From Bubalus kerabau (taxonomy: Eukaryota > Chordata > Mammalia > Artiodactyla > Bovidae), in assembly GCF_029407905.1 (NCBI RefSeq), contig NC_073624.1, positions 118,358,001 to 118,422,000 of the forward strand: 64,000 bases of DNA. The letters are read 5' to 3'. The position numbers and the translations under genes are program-made. Below, piece by piece: positions 9,599 to 20,500 of this stretch. Position 1 is the first letter of the stretch. Each line of letters starts with the position of its first letter. The notes under the pieces are model-generated. The model worked only from the letters and a program-made list of their open reading frames with translations, ran no database searches and had not been told where the DNA came from.

Positions 9599-10267
9599 AG
9601 TGGTATTAACTAGAAATAATTACACTAAGCTTCCACACTGGGTCATGGTTATTATATAAATTATCTGTGATTACATTTCCTCTCTACCCCAAGTTTGTTC
9701 ATAATCTATTCTCTGTGAAAGACATTGCTCAAAATCCTGGCCTTTTAGTTCTCTGGGAAATTTTATTCTGATAGCTTTATCTTAAGTTTCATCAACTTTT
9801 ACTACGGCCAAAGTCACACCATAAAACTCCAATCTTGGATACTGCTCTACCCCAAAAAATAACAAACATCTCAATGCAATCTCCAGTTTTTCATTTTCCT
9901 TCTCATTTATTACTCCAGCAACTGTTCTCTTTATATTGTGGTTCCTAACACAGTATCTTATTGGAAATTCTCCCCTCCCATGTATAGGCCTAAATTCTCC
10001 AGTGAAACCCAAAACCTGGAAAAATGTAACGGTGGCTTTCTTCATGCCTGCTCTCGGGTTGCTGAGCCTTGGATTGGCACCTCAGTACTAGACAGTGACG
10101 GTACTAATCATTTATAGTCCTGTGCATCAGTGATGCTTTTGACCGCTTGGGCAATCAATTACTTATGTCAATATTTTTCAGTTTTGTGAAACTTCCCATT
10201 TCTCCCATCGGCAGAAATTTAAATTTTCTGTTCAGACAGAAAAGAATAAATCAATATCTCAAATTCC
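9599..10267. other. Unrecognised single-copy-like stretch
   Basis: No named repeat seen. It holds an 87-codon open frame on the minus strand (9782-10045) with no family resemblance that I can identify and no supporting signals; treated as chance. Confidence 0.5.
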
Positions 10268-10514
10268 AACTACTAATCTGTGTGTGCATGCTAGGTTGCT
10301 TCAGGTATATCTAATTGCTTGTGACGCCATGGACTGTAGCCTGCCTGGCTCCTCTGTCCATGGAATTCTCCAGCAAGAATTCTGGTGTGGGTTGCCATGC
10401 CCTCCTCCAGGGGATCTTCCTGAAACAGGGATTCAACTATGTCTCTTAAGTCTCCTTCACTGTCAAGTGAGTTCTTTGCTGCTGAGTCACCTGGGAAGCC
10501 CTTAACTACCAATC
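10268..10514 (-). mobile_element. Bov-tA SINE, antisense, with TSD
   Basis: The insert 10279-10503 carries the tRNA-Glu-like head at its right end (AGTCACCTGGGAAGCCC in plus-strand order) and the Bov-A body (CCATGGACTGTAGCC, CTCTGTCCATGG) to the left. Flanks are AACTACTAATC at 10268-10278 and AACTACCAATC at 10504-10514, one mismatch in 11. Confidence 0.9.
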
Positions 10515-10853
10515 CACAAACTAGTATAAATTCCGACCCTTCCCTATTCTTTCTGCTGCAGTTCTGCAGTTGTCATTCTTCTCTTCTTAAATCCATCTTA
10601 AAGTTGGCCTTTAAGCAATTTCATTCTATTTCCCATTATAGTCAGTATCTCCAGATTTTTCAACTGTATTATCTTTGTCCATATGTATTTATACATCTTA
10701 GAAACACTCCAGTATGAACAGAAAATGTCCTTTCTTAAAGGACATTTAAAGAATTAGCTATAATTCCATTTTTTTGCATTTTGCAATCTGTGTAAATAAG
10801 TTTTTAAAATCTTTGTTCCTATTTCATCGTCTCTCATTTATAAAACTAAGGAT
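10515..10853. other. Unrecognised stretch
   Basis: AT-rich and pyrimidine-rich DNA without a recognisable gene or repeat. Confidence 0.5.
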
Positions 10854-11537
10854 TCAGTTCAGTCGCTCAGTTGTCCCGACTCTTTGCGACCCCATGGACT
10901 GCAGCATGATGGGCCTCCCTGTCCATCACCAACTTCTGGAGTTTACTCAATCTCATGTCCATTGAGTCAGTGATGCCATCCAGCCATCTCGTCCTCTGTC
11001 ATCCCCTTCTCTTCCCACCTTCAATCTTTCCCAGAATTGGGGTCTTTTCAAACGAGTCAGTTCTTTGCATCAGGTGGCCAAAGTATTGGAGTTTCAGCTT
11101 CAGCATCAGTTTTTCTAATGAATATTCAGGACCAATTTCCTTTAAGATGGACTGGCTGGATCTCCTTGCTGTCCAAGGGACTCTTGCCCAGAATGCTACT
11201 GGAGATCAGTGGAGAAATAACTCCAGAAAGAATGAAGGGATGGAGCCAAAGCAAAAACAACACCCAGTTGTGGATGTGACTGGTGATGGAAGTAAAGTCT
11301 GACGCTATAAAGTGCAATGTGGCATAGGAACCTGGAATATTAGGTCCATGAGTTAAGGCAAATTGGAAGTGGTCCAACAGGCAAGAGTGAACATAGACAT
11401 TTTAGGAAGCAGTGAACTAAAATGGACAGGAATGGGTGAATTTAACACAGATGACCATTATATCTACTACTGTGGGCAGGAATCCCTTAGAAGAAATGGA
11501 GTAGCCATCATAGTCAACAAAAGAGTCTGAAATGCAG
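10854..11537 (-). mobile_element. BovB LINE with inverted 5' segment
   Basis: From 10854 to about 11186 the plus strand is antisense to the BovB 3' end (TTCAGTCGCTCAG to CCAAGGGACTCTTG). At about 11187 it switches abruptly to sense BovB from near the element's 5' end (ATGCTACTGGAGATCAGTGG) and continues in that direction to about 11537 within the endonuclease region (GGAACCTGG, CATTATATCTACTACTG). The middle of the element is absent. In-frame stops (for example TGA after GGAAGTAAAGTC) show it is non-coding. The layout matches a 5' inversion formed during reverse transcription. Confidence 0.85.
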
Positions 11538-11920
11538 CACGCCTAACAGTTTATATGAAACCACCTTGGCAAATGGCACCAGTGATTTCCAAGAACCTGC
11601 AGTCAGTGGCCATTCCTTAGTCTTCTTGCTTAAGCTCTCACTACGCTTCTGAATAAGTAACATTCTTTTTTAAACACTATCTTCTCTTCAAATTTTATTG
11701 TACTTTCTCCAAGTGTTTTTCCTACTTTCTCAATTCTTTCTAGTGGTCTATACCATCTTTGAATGTTGAATTTCCTCATGACTTTCCTCTTCCCCAATTC
11801 TAATTTCAATTTACTCTTCCTCTTATATATTACCAGAGCTCACCAAAGCCCTTTCTAATACCCTTTCTAATACCCTTTTATTTGAGCTTTAAATATGTGT
11901 GCATATTTATTATGTATCTG

Positions 11921-11960
11921 TTTATCTATCTATCTACTCCTTTATCTATCATCTACCATC
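11921..11960. repeat. Imperfect (TCTA)n microsatellite
   Basis: Repeats of TATC/TCTA units with a few interruptions. Confidence 0.7.
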
Positions 11961-12768
11961 TCTCTAGACTGCAATTTAAACTCAAAAGCAAAATATCTGT
12001 CAATCTGGACCAATTGCCCATTCCCTACAGGCTGCCAGATGTGTGAATTTCTTATGGAATAGCAGTCTTGTCCCCTCTCTAACCTCTCAATCACTCTCTG
12101 ATTAAAGAAGTTGTCTGATTGATTTTTGAAAAAAAGAGCAGAGCATGCTTAGCTCAGTTCCCGCCCCCCCATATCATAACTACTCCATCAGTATGCTGCC
12201 TTTTATTTAATCTTATGGTGTACTCAATTGCTTCAATTAGAAAGATAGGAGATAGAAGTGGATTTCATCTTCTTTTTCCTCATGCTCTTCACCCCTGCAC
12301 ATCCAACTGACCTTGTCCTTCTCCAAACTCTTACTGTTACTGTTCCGTTTCTGCCTTCTCTCTCTCCTGATTACTCCGGCGGCATTCTCTCCTCACTTCT
12401 TGTATTGCATACAGCTCCAAGGTATCCTTTAAAATATATAGCTATTAATGTCACCATATCACTTAAAAAGACTTTAAGTATTTGTAGTTATCTATAGGAA
12501 AAAAATCCAAACTTTTAATCTGTCTAAAAATTGGTGTACAATTGGATCTTTGTACTTCCCTTTCTTACTCACTATCCACCAGCTTGCTCTCTAAGAATTA
12601 GCAGTAGTCTTCTCAGAATTCTTCAGCATGCTATATATTTTTACCAGCTCAGAATTTTTATGCATCCTATTCCTTTTCTCTGAAACAATCTCAACCTTCT
12701 TCATTTGAACCTATTCATTTAGATAATATCTATTATTCTTTCAGATTTTAGTTCTCAGTTAACTGCTA

Positions 12769-12905
12769 ATTCTCATGAAGTGAGTGAAAGTCACTCAGTC
12801 GTGTCCTACTCTTTGCGACCCCATAGACTATACAGTCTGTGGAATTCTCCAGGCCAGAATACTGGAGTGGGTAGTTGTTCCCTTCTCCAGGGTGATTCTC
12901 ATGAA
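12769..12905 (-). mobile_element. Bov-A monomer SINE, antisense, with 11-bp TSD
   Basis: The insert 12780-12894 contains GTCGTGTCCTACTCTTTGCGACCCCAT-type Bov-A body sequence without the tRNA head. Perfect duplications ATTCTCATGAA flank it at 12769-12779 and 12895-12905. Confidence 0.92.
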
Positions 12906-12945
12906 AGTTGTTTATTGATTACTGGAATAGAATAGGTAAACAACC

Positions 12946-12984
12946 GTATGCTCTGTATTGCGCTCTGTATTGCACTCTGTATTT
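12946..12984. repeat. Short tandem repeat, GCTCTGTATT units
   Basis: Three near-identical 12-base units of the form (G)C(T/A)CTGTATTGC lie in a row inside the L2 3' region. Confidence 0.7.
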
Positions 12985-13145
12985 TACAGCATATAATGGA
13001 AATTCTAAGTTAACTATTTATAATGATCTGTGTAGTATTGTTTTCCTTGCTAGACTATAAACCTATAAGGGCAGGGGCTATCTTTTCTCAGGGCTATGAT
13101 TAACTCTCCAACATATTGACTTCAATAGGTATTTGATTAATAAAT

Positions 13146-13844
13146 TAATAGCCAACAAAGAAGTAGGAATTTCCCAGAAAATTATGACACAAAGAAGGCA
13201 AGGAAAATATGGAACTAGGGATGGTTACTTTGCATCTGGTGGGATATAAGTAAGAGAGCAAGTATGAATATCAATGGGGTTGAAATAGCATAAAATAGAA
13301 ATTTTGTGACTACTGTAATATTTAAATGATGTACAGTTACAATGTTTCTTTCTTTTCAGACTACTGTAATTATGCAATTGAATACAAATGATAGTATACC
13401 ATCCAACTACATAATAAAACCATGATCTGAAGGTCCACTTTTGACTTAATAGAATAACTCTTAAGTCAGTTATTTAAAGGTGAATATTTGTTGTTGGATC
13501 TGAAAAATATTTGAGCTCTAAAGAAGAACAAAATACAAATTAATACATTATTTTTTATTTACTTTTGGAGCACTTTTAGTTTTAATGTAAATATTGATTT
13601 CTGCCTTAATTTTATTGTCAATATATAAAAGATTGATAGATTGATACATATCATATCACTATTGTGAAAGGTGTTTTGCTTTTTTTGTTAATTAATTCAG
13701 GATGAACATCTTAAAACAAACAGGTTAAAGTTTTGACTATCTACCTCATTTTAAATTTATCTGTCCCTTCTTGGGTGTACCTAATTATTATCCATAAATA
13801 ATTACTACTAGTAGTGGTATTGCTATTACTACTGTTACTAATTT
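13146..13844. other. AT-rich stretch, nothing recognised
   Basis: No gene or named repeat seen. Confidence 0.5.
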
Positions 13845-13918
13845 AGAGGAACCTGGTAGGCTACAGTCCATAGGGTCACACAGAGTCGGACACGACTGAA
13901 GTAACTTAGCACGCATGC
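13845..13918 (+). mobile_element. 3' fragment of a Bov-tA/Bov-A SINE
   Basis: Contains GAGGAACCTGGTAGGCTACA and GTCGGACACGACTGAAG, the sense 3' half of the Bov SINE body. It is followed closely by an AT microsatellite. Confidence 0.85.
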
Positions 13919-13942
13919 ATATATTTATATACTGCTACTGAT

Positions 13943-13946
<4 letters not shown>

Positions 13947-13980
<34 letters not shown>
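13947..13980. repeat. (AT)n microsatellite
   Basis: About 17 uninterrupted AT dinucleotides, likely length-polymorphic. Confidence 0.95.
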
Positions 13981-13986
<6 letters not shown>

Positions 13987-13990
13987 CATT

Positions 13991-14358
13991 GTTGTTGTTC
14001 AGTCGCCCAGTCGTGTCCGACTCTGCAACCCCATGGACTGTAGCACTCCAAGCCTTTCAGTCCCTCACCAACTCCCAAAGTTTGCCCAAGTTCATGTCCA
14101 TTGCATCAGTGATGCCGTCCAGCCATTTCATCCTCTGACGCCCTCTTTTCCTCCCGCTCTCAATCTCTCTTAACATCAGGGACTTTTCCAATGAGTTAAC
14201 TGTTCACTTTCGATGACCAAAATACTGGAGTTTCATCTTCGGCATCAGTCCTTCCACAAGTATTCATGGTTTATCTCCCTTAAGATTGACTGGTTTGATC
14301 TCCTTGCTGTCCAATGGACTCGCAGGAGTCTTCTCTTAGCACCGTAGTTTAAAGGCAC
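13991..14358 (-). mobile_element. BovB LINE 3' end, antisense
   Basis: Begins GTTGTTGTTCAGTCGCCCAG (an old-type BovB 3' tail, ACAAC on the minus strand) and runs to the CCTTGCTGTCCAATGGACTC region. It is diverged, with no open frame of use. Confidence 0.88.
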
Positions 14359-14369
14359 TTTTAAAAAGT

Positions 14370-14575
14370 TCAGTATTGTGCACTTACATCCTAGGGCATT
14401 TTCACAGAAACTTTAGCAAGTAGGTCTTGATATACTATTACTTCCTCCATTTTCATATGAGGAAAATGAAAAACAGGGGAGATTATGTGGCTTGACCAGA
14501 CCTTACTGCCAGTAGAAACAGCGCTGCTTTACAAACTCAGGAATGTGGCTGCAGAGCCCACGCTGTTTGGCAGCA
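14370..14575 (-). mobile_element. MIR SINE, antisense
   Basis: The core CCTCCATTTTCATATGAGGAAAATGAAAAACAG region matches the reverse complement of the MIR core (CATTTTACAGATGAGGAAACTGAG), followed by GGCTTGACCAGA and CAGAGCCCACGCTG as expected. Highly diverged, as usual for MIR. Confidence 0.65.
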
Positions 14576-14670
14576 TTTTATAATTCTCAGGCACTATAGT
14601 CCCAGCTCTGCTATCATCTGTGCCAGTCCTGCTTCCACAGTCAGTCCTGATGGAGCTGCAGCAACAGCTG

Positions 14671-14915
14671 TGCTGTGTGCAATGGGAAGAGCACATGACT
14701 TGGAATCCGACAGACCTAAATGGAAAGAATAAACCCATCCTCCCCACTGTGCCTTCAGGGTGCCATGGGCTTCTCTGAGTCCTAGTCTTCCCATCTGACA
14801 AGAAGAAATAGTAGCATCAAATCTACGTAGCCCGCAGCTTTATCTTAAAGAAAGAATGAGATAGTTAATATAAAAGTTTTTGTAAGTCACTCTATAAATG
14901 TAAGTAATATTGATA
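14671..14915 (+). mobile_element. MIR SINE, sense
   Basis: GGGAAGAGCACATGACTTGGAATCCGACAGACCT, then TCTGAGTCCTAGTCTTCCCATCTG, GAATGAGATAGTTAATAT and TCTATAAATGTAAG follow the MIR consensus order. It faces the antisense MIR 95 bases upstream. Confidence 0.7.
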
Positions 14916-15334
14916 TATAACTCATTTGCATTAGCATCTTGCCATTATAGTGAACAATAAGAACTAACTGAATTCCAACTTATAACTTTGTGACCATTAG
15001 TTATCCTATCAAATTCATTACCTGTAAAACAAATAAAAATTGCTCGTCTCATACATTAAGGTATTCTAGATATTTGTAAGATGGCTTATATATGACAGGA
15101 GACATATATTAATTCCTCAGTAAATGTGAGTTCCCTAATACTTTCTCTCAGTGACCCAGGATTCAGTAACCCACGACAAGATTTTTGGCTTCCTTTTTAT
15201 GTTTGCTTAATTTTCTCAATTCTTTTTATCTCTTAGGCCCTAGAGCTTGGATTATTTTAGCCAAATTATAGTTCTCTCTTTTCCAACTTTGGAATGATTG
15301 AACTAGACTGATCTTTTTACAAGATTCTTGCCTT
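14916..15334. other. Unrecognised stretch
   Basis: No gene or named repeat seen. Confidence 0.5.
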
Positions 15335-15414
15335 TAGTTTGGCCAAAAAATTTGTTCAGGTTTTTCGGTAAGATGCTATGAAAAACCCAAATGAACTTTT
15401 TGGCCAACCCAATA
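15335..15414. mobile_element. Mariner-type MITE with terminal inverted repeats and TA target site
   Basis: A 76-base palindromic element at 15337-15412 is flanked by TA at 15335-15336 and 15413-15414. The arms GTTTGGCCAAAAAATTTGTT and (on the minus strand) GGGTTGGCCAAAAAGTTC pair over about 30 bases around a short centre (TAAGATGCTATG). Short mariner derivatives with GGCCAAAAAGTTC ends are known in ruminant genomes. Confidence 0.85.
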
Positions 15415-15601
15415 TTTTGTTCTTCCTGATTATACACTCCTGCTTTAAAAATTCTCTTTAGGATTATGATTTAACCCACTTTTGAGGGGATCTGCATTTT
15501 TCTTTTTTTTGCATGTATGTGTGCCAATTTTAAATATATGTTTTTTAAAATAATATGTATTTTATCTTAGTTTTAACTTGCACAGTACTGACAAATAGAT
15601 A

Positions 15602-16207
15602 GGGAAACAGTGGAAACAGTGGCTGACTTTACTTTCTGGGCTCCAAAATCACTGCAGATGGTGATTGCAGCCATGAAATTTAAAGACTCTTACTCCTTGG
15701 AAGGAAAGTTATGACCAACTTAGCATATTAAAAAGCAGAAACGTTACTTTGCTAACAAAGGTCCATCTAGTCAAGGCTATGGTTTTTTCAGTAGTCATGT
15801 GTGGATGTGAGAGTTGGACTATAAAGAAAGCTGAGCATCAAAGAATTCATGCTTTTGAACTGTGGTGTTGGAGAAGACTCTTGAGAGTCCCTTAGACTGC
15901 AAGGAGATCCAACCAGTCCATCCTAAAGAAGTGTTCATTGGAAGGACTGATGTTGAAGCTGAAACTCCAATACTTTGGCCACCTGATATGAAGATCTGAC
16001 TCATTTGAAAAGACCCTGATGCTGGGAAAGATTGAGGGCAGGAGGAAAAGGGGATGACAGAGGATGAGATGGTTGGATGGCATTACCGACTCAATGGGCA
16101 TGGGTTTGGGTGGGCTCTGGTAGTTGGCGATGGACAGGGAAGCCTGGTGCACTGCAGTCCATGGGGTCACAAAGAGTCAGACACGACTAAATTACTGAAC
16201 TGAACTG
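15602..16207 (+). mobile_element. BovB LINE, 5'-truncated, sense
   Basis: Starts in the C-terminal ORF region (GGAAACAGTGGAAACAGTGG, CTGGGCTCCAAAATCACTGC) and runs to the 3' tail ACTGAACTGAACTGA. It has small deletions and stops relative to the better copy at 22.4-25.5 kb. TSDs are not clear. Confidence 0.92.
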
Positions 16208-16316
16208 ACAGAGTGCAATGATATCATTACTCCACATAATTTATTTAGAGTGTCCCAAAATATCATTTTCTAAAACTGCTATTGAACTTGCTTATCTATT
16301 CATTTAAGTCTTTCAA

Positions 16317-16424
16317 CTGCTAAGTCACTTCAGTCGTGTCTGACTCTGTGTGACCCCATAGACGCCAGCCCACCAGGCTCCCCCATCCCTGGGATTCTCC
16401 AGGCAAGAACACTGGAGTGGGTAA
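16317..16424 (-). mobile_element. Bov-A2-type SINE monomer, antisense
   Basis: Contains CTAAGTCACTTCAGTCGTGTC, GACGCCAGCCCACCAGGCTCC and AAGAACACTGGAGTGGGT, the reverse complement of one Bov-A2 unit. Confidence 0.88.
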
Positions 16425-16934
16425 GGTGGTGGAAAATCTGGATGCTCCTCTTTTATTCGATTATTACAGCGGCAGATGTACCATTTGCTAGGAGGGCACC
16501 ATGCATTCCTCTTTGCCTGCCCTTTTCACTGTCAAAGCTTTCTGATCTTGGAGTTGCAGAGTTTTTCCATCTCTTTTAACTATGAAGGCATTCTTTATTT
16601 TAGGAATATAACTAGTCATCTATACACCTGATGATTTTGTTACAGTTGTCAAGAAATTTCAGTTATCCTCTTTGTTTACCAACACTTGAAGTTCCCCATG
16701 TTTCTTTGTACATTTGTTAAGGTAGAATTTTAGAAAGGGTTCTTTATGATTCTTTGCATCTGCCTGTTTGTCTCTTCAGTTTGGGAGACAGCTAGCAGTT
16801 TTCACCATGACCTGAATCCTCTAATGGAACTAAGAAGAGTTGTTGATTTTCACCTTGTTCAGTTTGTTTTTTTCTTGGTTGTGAGGATGAGGGTAATGAC
16901 GTCCAAGCTCCATTGTTATTAAAGTACTATTTTG
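16425..16934. other. Unrecognised stretch
   Basis: No gene or named repeat seen. Confidence 0.5.
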
Positions 16935-17760
16935 TTTAACCATTCTTTATTGGAGAGCATATGGGCTGTTTCTAGCTTTGGGCTATTATAAATAAACCTA
17001 CAGACATTTATGCGTACATTTTTGTATGACTGTAAGTCTTCACTTTTCTCAGATAAATACCAAGGAGTGCAATTACTGGGTCTTGCGGCAGTTGCATATT
17101 TTTTATTAACAACAACAATTACAAATTATTTTCAAAAATGTCTTTGCCATTTTGCCATTTTACATCCTCACCTGCAGTGTGTCAGCGATCCAGTTTCTCC
17201 ATGTTCTCACCAGGATTTGATGTTTTCACTATTTTTTAAAACCATTCTGTTAGGTATTTAGTGATATCATACTGTGGTTTTGATTTACATTTCCTTGTGG
17301 CTAATAAGAGTAACATCTTTTTGTGTGTTTATTTGTTATCTGTATATCCTCTTCAGTGAAATGCCTCTTTATATCTTTAGCTCACTTGGTAATTGTACTG
17401 TTTGTTTTTTTAAAGTTGACTTTGAGAATTCTTTATATATTGTAGATATTAGTTCCTTGTTGGATACGTGTTTACAGGTCTCACAATCTATACTTTATCT
17501 TTTTATACTCTTGCCAGGGTCTTTGCAACGCAAAAGCTTTTAATTTTGAGAAACTCTAATTTTTCAATTTTCCTCCAATGGAATGTGTTTTCAGTGTCAG
17601 TTCTAAGAACTCTTTGCCTAGTCCTAGCCTTCAGAAATTTTCTATTTCTGGGTTCTCTATTCTGATCTGCTGACATGAATCTATCCTCTGCTCTGGTGTA
17701 CTGTCTTGATTGTTTTACCTATATAGTAAACCTTCCTATCAGAGTGATTCTTTCTACTTT
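16935..17760 (-). mobile_element. Old L1 ORF2 fragment, antisense
   Basis: On the plus strand, phrases such as ACCATTCTTTATTGGAGAGC, CTATTATAAATAAACCT and CCTTGTTGGATACGTG are the reverse complement of L1 ORF2 C-terminal sequence. Diverged far beyond the two L1_BT copies and split by many stops and indels. The right end is fuzzy. Confidence 0.8.
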
Positions 17761-19832
17761 ATTTATTTATTTTTTTTGTCAAGATGGTTTATCTTTTTAC
17801 AAGTTTCAAAAGTAAAATATAAAGGCACTCTTGTAAAGTATTTCAAACAATAATAGATTCATATATTTTGGGGGGAGTATATTTTAATAACTTTTAAAGA
17901 AAAAGTCCCTTTTTAATTACAGAGGAGGGTATATATTTGTTTCCCAAATGTTTATCCTTGGTGATGGGCTTGATGCTTCTAGTTCTGCATAATGGCTGAA
18001 ATGACTAATGCTTTACATTGTGTAACTGAAAATAAGTGGCCCTAGGTGGACTTCTCACTTTGCAGTGGTAAGATCATGCTGCTTTGTTTCATCACAGCAA
18101 TGTAGAATGGCCAGGGGCCTAATCTATTGTGTGGTGTGGCTGGGAAGAAGCTTGGAGCAATTTTGAAAAAGCAGCCTTTTGAGCAGTGTTAGTACCAGAT
18201 ACTTAGAGAGGGGATTAACCTTAGCCCCATGTGTTTGATTTCTCTGGTGTCAGAAAGACTCATGTTACACTGATGTCCACACAAATTTGCAGATAAAGTG
18301 ATTAAACAGAAATGTTCTTGAATTATCATTTCCAGGACTGTATCAAATTATTATACACAGTATATTCCTAGTGCCAGGAAATAACACATCTCTCTTCAGC
18401 TTATTTCAAGCTGGAATTATGTCTCACTGCCTCACAGGGACTAAATGACCTTCTTACTGATCCATATTTGGAACTCTTTGGCAGGAAAATTGCTTCATTA
18501 AGGGGCATTGCATCCTAGAGTAGGGAGCATTTTGTATAGTGAATATTGGAGGAAAATAACACTTTCTGTGGCAGCAATTTGGGGAGATTTTATGAAAAAT
18601 AATAGTTTCAATAAAAGTCCAAATACATTCCCTCTGCTACATCATTTGGCTTCACAAACAGTATATGAAAAGACAGGGAAATGTGCCTTAGAGTAAAAAA
18701 TTATGTAAAGGTGGAATCAAGAAATTTAAACTAATTATTTCTGCTAAATAATTGTAGACAGAAAGACACTTGAGAAGGTATCAACTCCAAAGTGAGATAT
18801 ATATAGGAAAGTTATCAATAGAAGAGAATGTCATTGACTTTTATCACTCAGAGTCCTCTTTCCACCATTTCATTTGGAGAGATACTTCTCTGCTCATTTA
18901 AATCATGGGATTCTGGTAGAGACTATTGAAACAATGCTCTTTCTTCTTGACAATATTAACCAGTTAGGCCAGTCACAGAATTTCAGGCCCCACCCATAAC
19001 AATGTTTCCATTATGAGCCAGATTGATCAGGCTCATTTTCTAGGACTTTCAGCTGAGACTGACTGATAAGTATCTGACAGGTAAGTCTGCATACCTGGAG
19101 TTGGTATGCTAGACTCTAAGGGAAAGTGAGTCTGAAAAAATGAAAGAGACATGATTCTTTGGATCTATTATTTCCCTCGAGATTAGTCATACCTTATTTT
19201 ATTTTTTGGTTAGTCTAGCCAAGAAATGTTTTTAAGGAGTGTTCCTCAAAAAAAGCTCTTAGAATCCCTTTAAATAATGAAGCCACACTTGTCAAATGGG
19301 TTGGACCTGCTGCAAATCAGCTGTAAAGAAACTGATCCCGTGGGTCACCAGGGAGGTTTCAGACTCAAACATCACATCATAAATCACACTACTTTAATCT
19401 TTCCTTGAGTTGAAAACCAGATGTCCAGGAGTCCTAGGATATAAAGACTGAGCTTTTCCAGTCCAGTTGTTAATCAACTGTAGTTCCACATCACTAATAT
19501 TTTATTTTAAAAGACTTTATCCTGTTTTCACCTGTAATATAATTCTATGACAGTTTGTCTCTGATCTTGTAGGGGAAATTGTGGAGCAGATTGCTGGGTG
19601 GTTGGTTTCAGTGCTAGTGTTCTAGGGCTGGAACGTCCTTCCAGAACTTTTTGTCCTGGTCTTGACATGCAAAGCATTGCTCAGCATCTTATTCAATAAC
19701 CACAAGAATACACATGTAACTTCCTTATTCTAAAGCTTTACCTCTGTGGTCAATATGTGTTTCGAGAAGCACCGATGGGGGCAAAGGAGGAGAGTAGTTG
19801 CAGGTCAGATACAACTAACAGATACTTTTTTT
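17761..19832. other. Unrecognised stretch of about 2 kb
   Basis: No named repeat or gene signal that I can support. Open frames are short (62 codons or fewer) and have no family resemblance. Confidence 0.45.
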
Positions 19833-20500
19833 CAGCTATTGTATTATTTTAATAAACATTTTATTTTAGAACTGTTTCAGATTTACAGAGAAATTAGACA
19901 GATGGTTTTGAGAGGTTTCCATACTTTCTAGGCTTAGTTTACCCTTTTATTAGCATCTAATTTAGTGTGATACAAAATTTAGTGTGGTAACAAAATTAGC
20001 GTCTAATTTTGTTATCATTAATGAATCAATATTTATAAATTATTATTAGCTAAAGCTAAGAGTTTATTGTAGCCTCTGATTTTTCCCTAATGTCCTTTTC
20101 CTATCACAAGCTCTCAATCATGATAGCACATTACATTCAGTCATGCGTCGTCTTAAATTACTCCTGAATGTGACAGTTTCTCAGCCTTATTTTATTTTGA
20201 TGATCTTTACAGTTTTGAGGTGTGCTTGTCAGATATTTACTGATATGTTTCTTTACTGAGATGTATATGATATTTTTTGTACAATAAGACAAAGGTTGTA
20301 TGCTTTTTGAAATAAGACCACAGACTTAAGTGCCATTCTCATCACATTATGCCATAATTACATACTACCAATATGACTTAGCACTATTTGTGTTAACCTT
20401 GGCATCTGGCTGAGGTAGAGTTTATCAGATTCCTCCATTGTAAATTTAATCTTTTCCCTTCATTTCCATGCAAACAAGTATAGTCAATTTATTTTGACAA
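19833..20500 (-). mobile_element. L1M (L1MC-like) 3' UTR fragment, antisense
   Basis: The plus strand carries the marker phrases of old L1M 3' ends in reverse: AGAACTGTTTCAGATTTACAG, TCTGATTTTTCCCTAATGTCC, TGTGACAGTTTCTCAGCC, AAGTGCCATTCTCATCACAT and GGCTGAGGTAGAGTTTATCAG, in the expected order. Subfamily naming is tentative. Confidence 0.7.

Larger units (their letters stand above)
11560..13145 (+). mobile_element. Ancient L2 LINE, degraded, interrupted by a SINE
   Basis: The clearest part is 12906-13145, which ends with TAGACTATAAACCTATAAGGGCAGGG-type sequence, then AATAGGTATTTGATTAATAAATTA. This matches the L2 3' end (gene-like phrases ACTAGAATGTAAGCTC, GAGGGCAGGG, CAATAAATATTTG). Weaker similarity extends left: AGTCAGTGGCCATTCCTTAGTC near 11602 resembles the L2 reverse-transcriptase region, and pyrimidine-rich sequence to 12768 resembles the region before the L2 3' end. 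Boundaries are approximate, and a SINE at 12780-12894 splits it. Confidence 0.5.

Noticed and set aside
16935..17665. Hydrophobic open frames resembling small membrane proteins
   Set aside because: They are the antisense reading of an old L1 ORF2 fragment.
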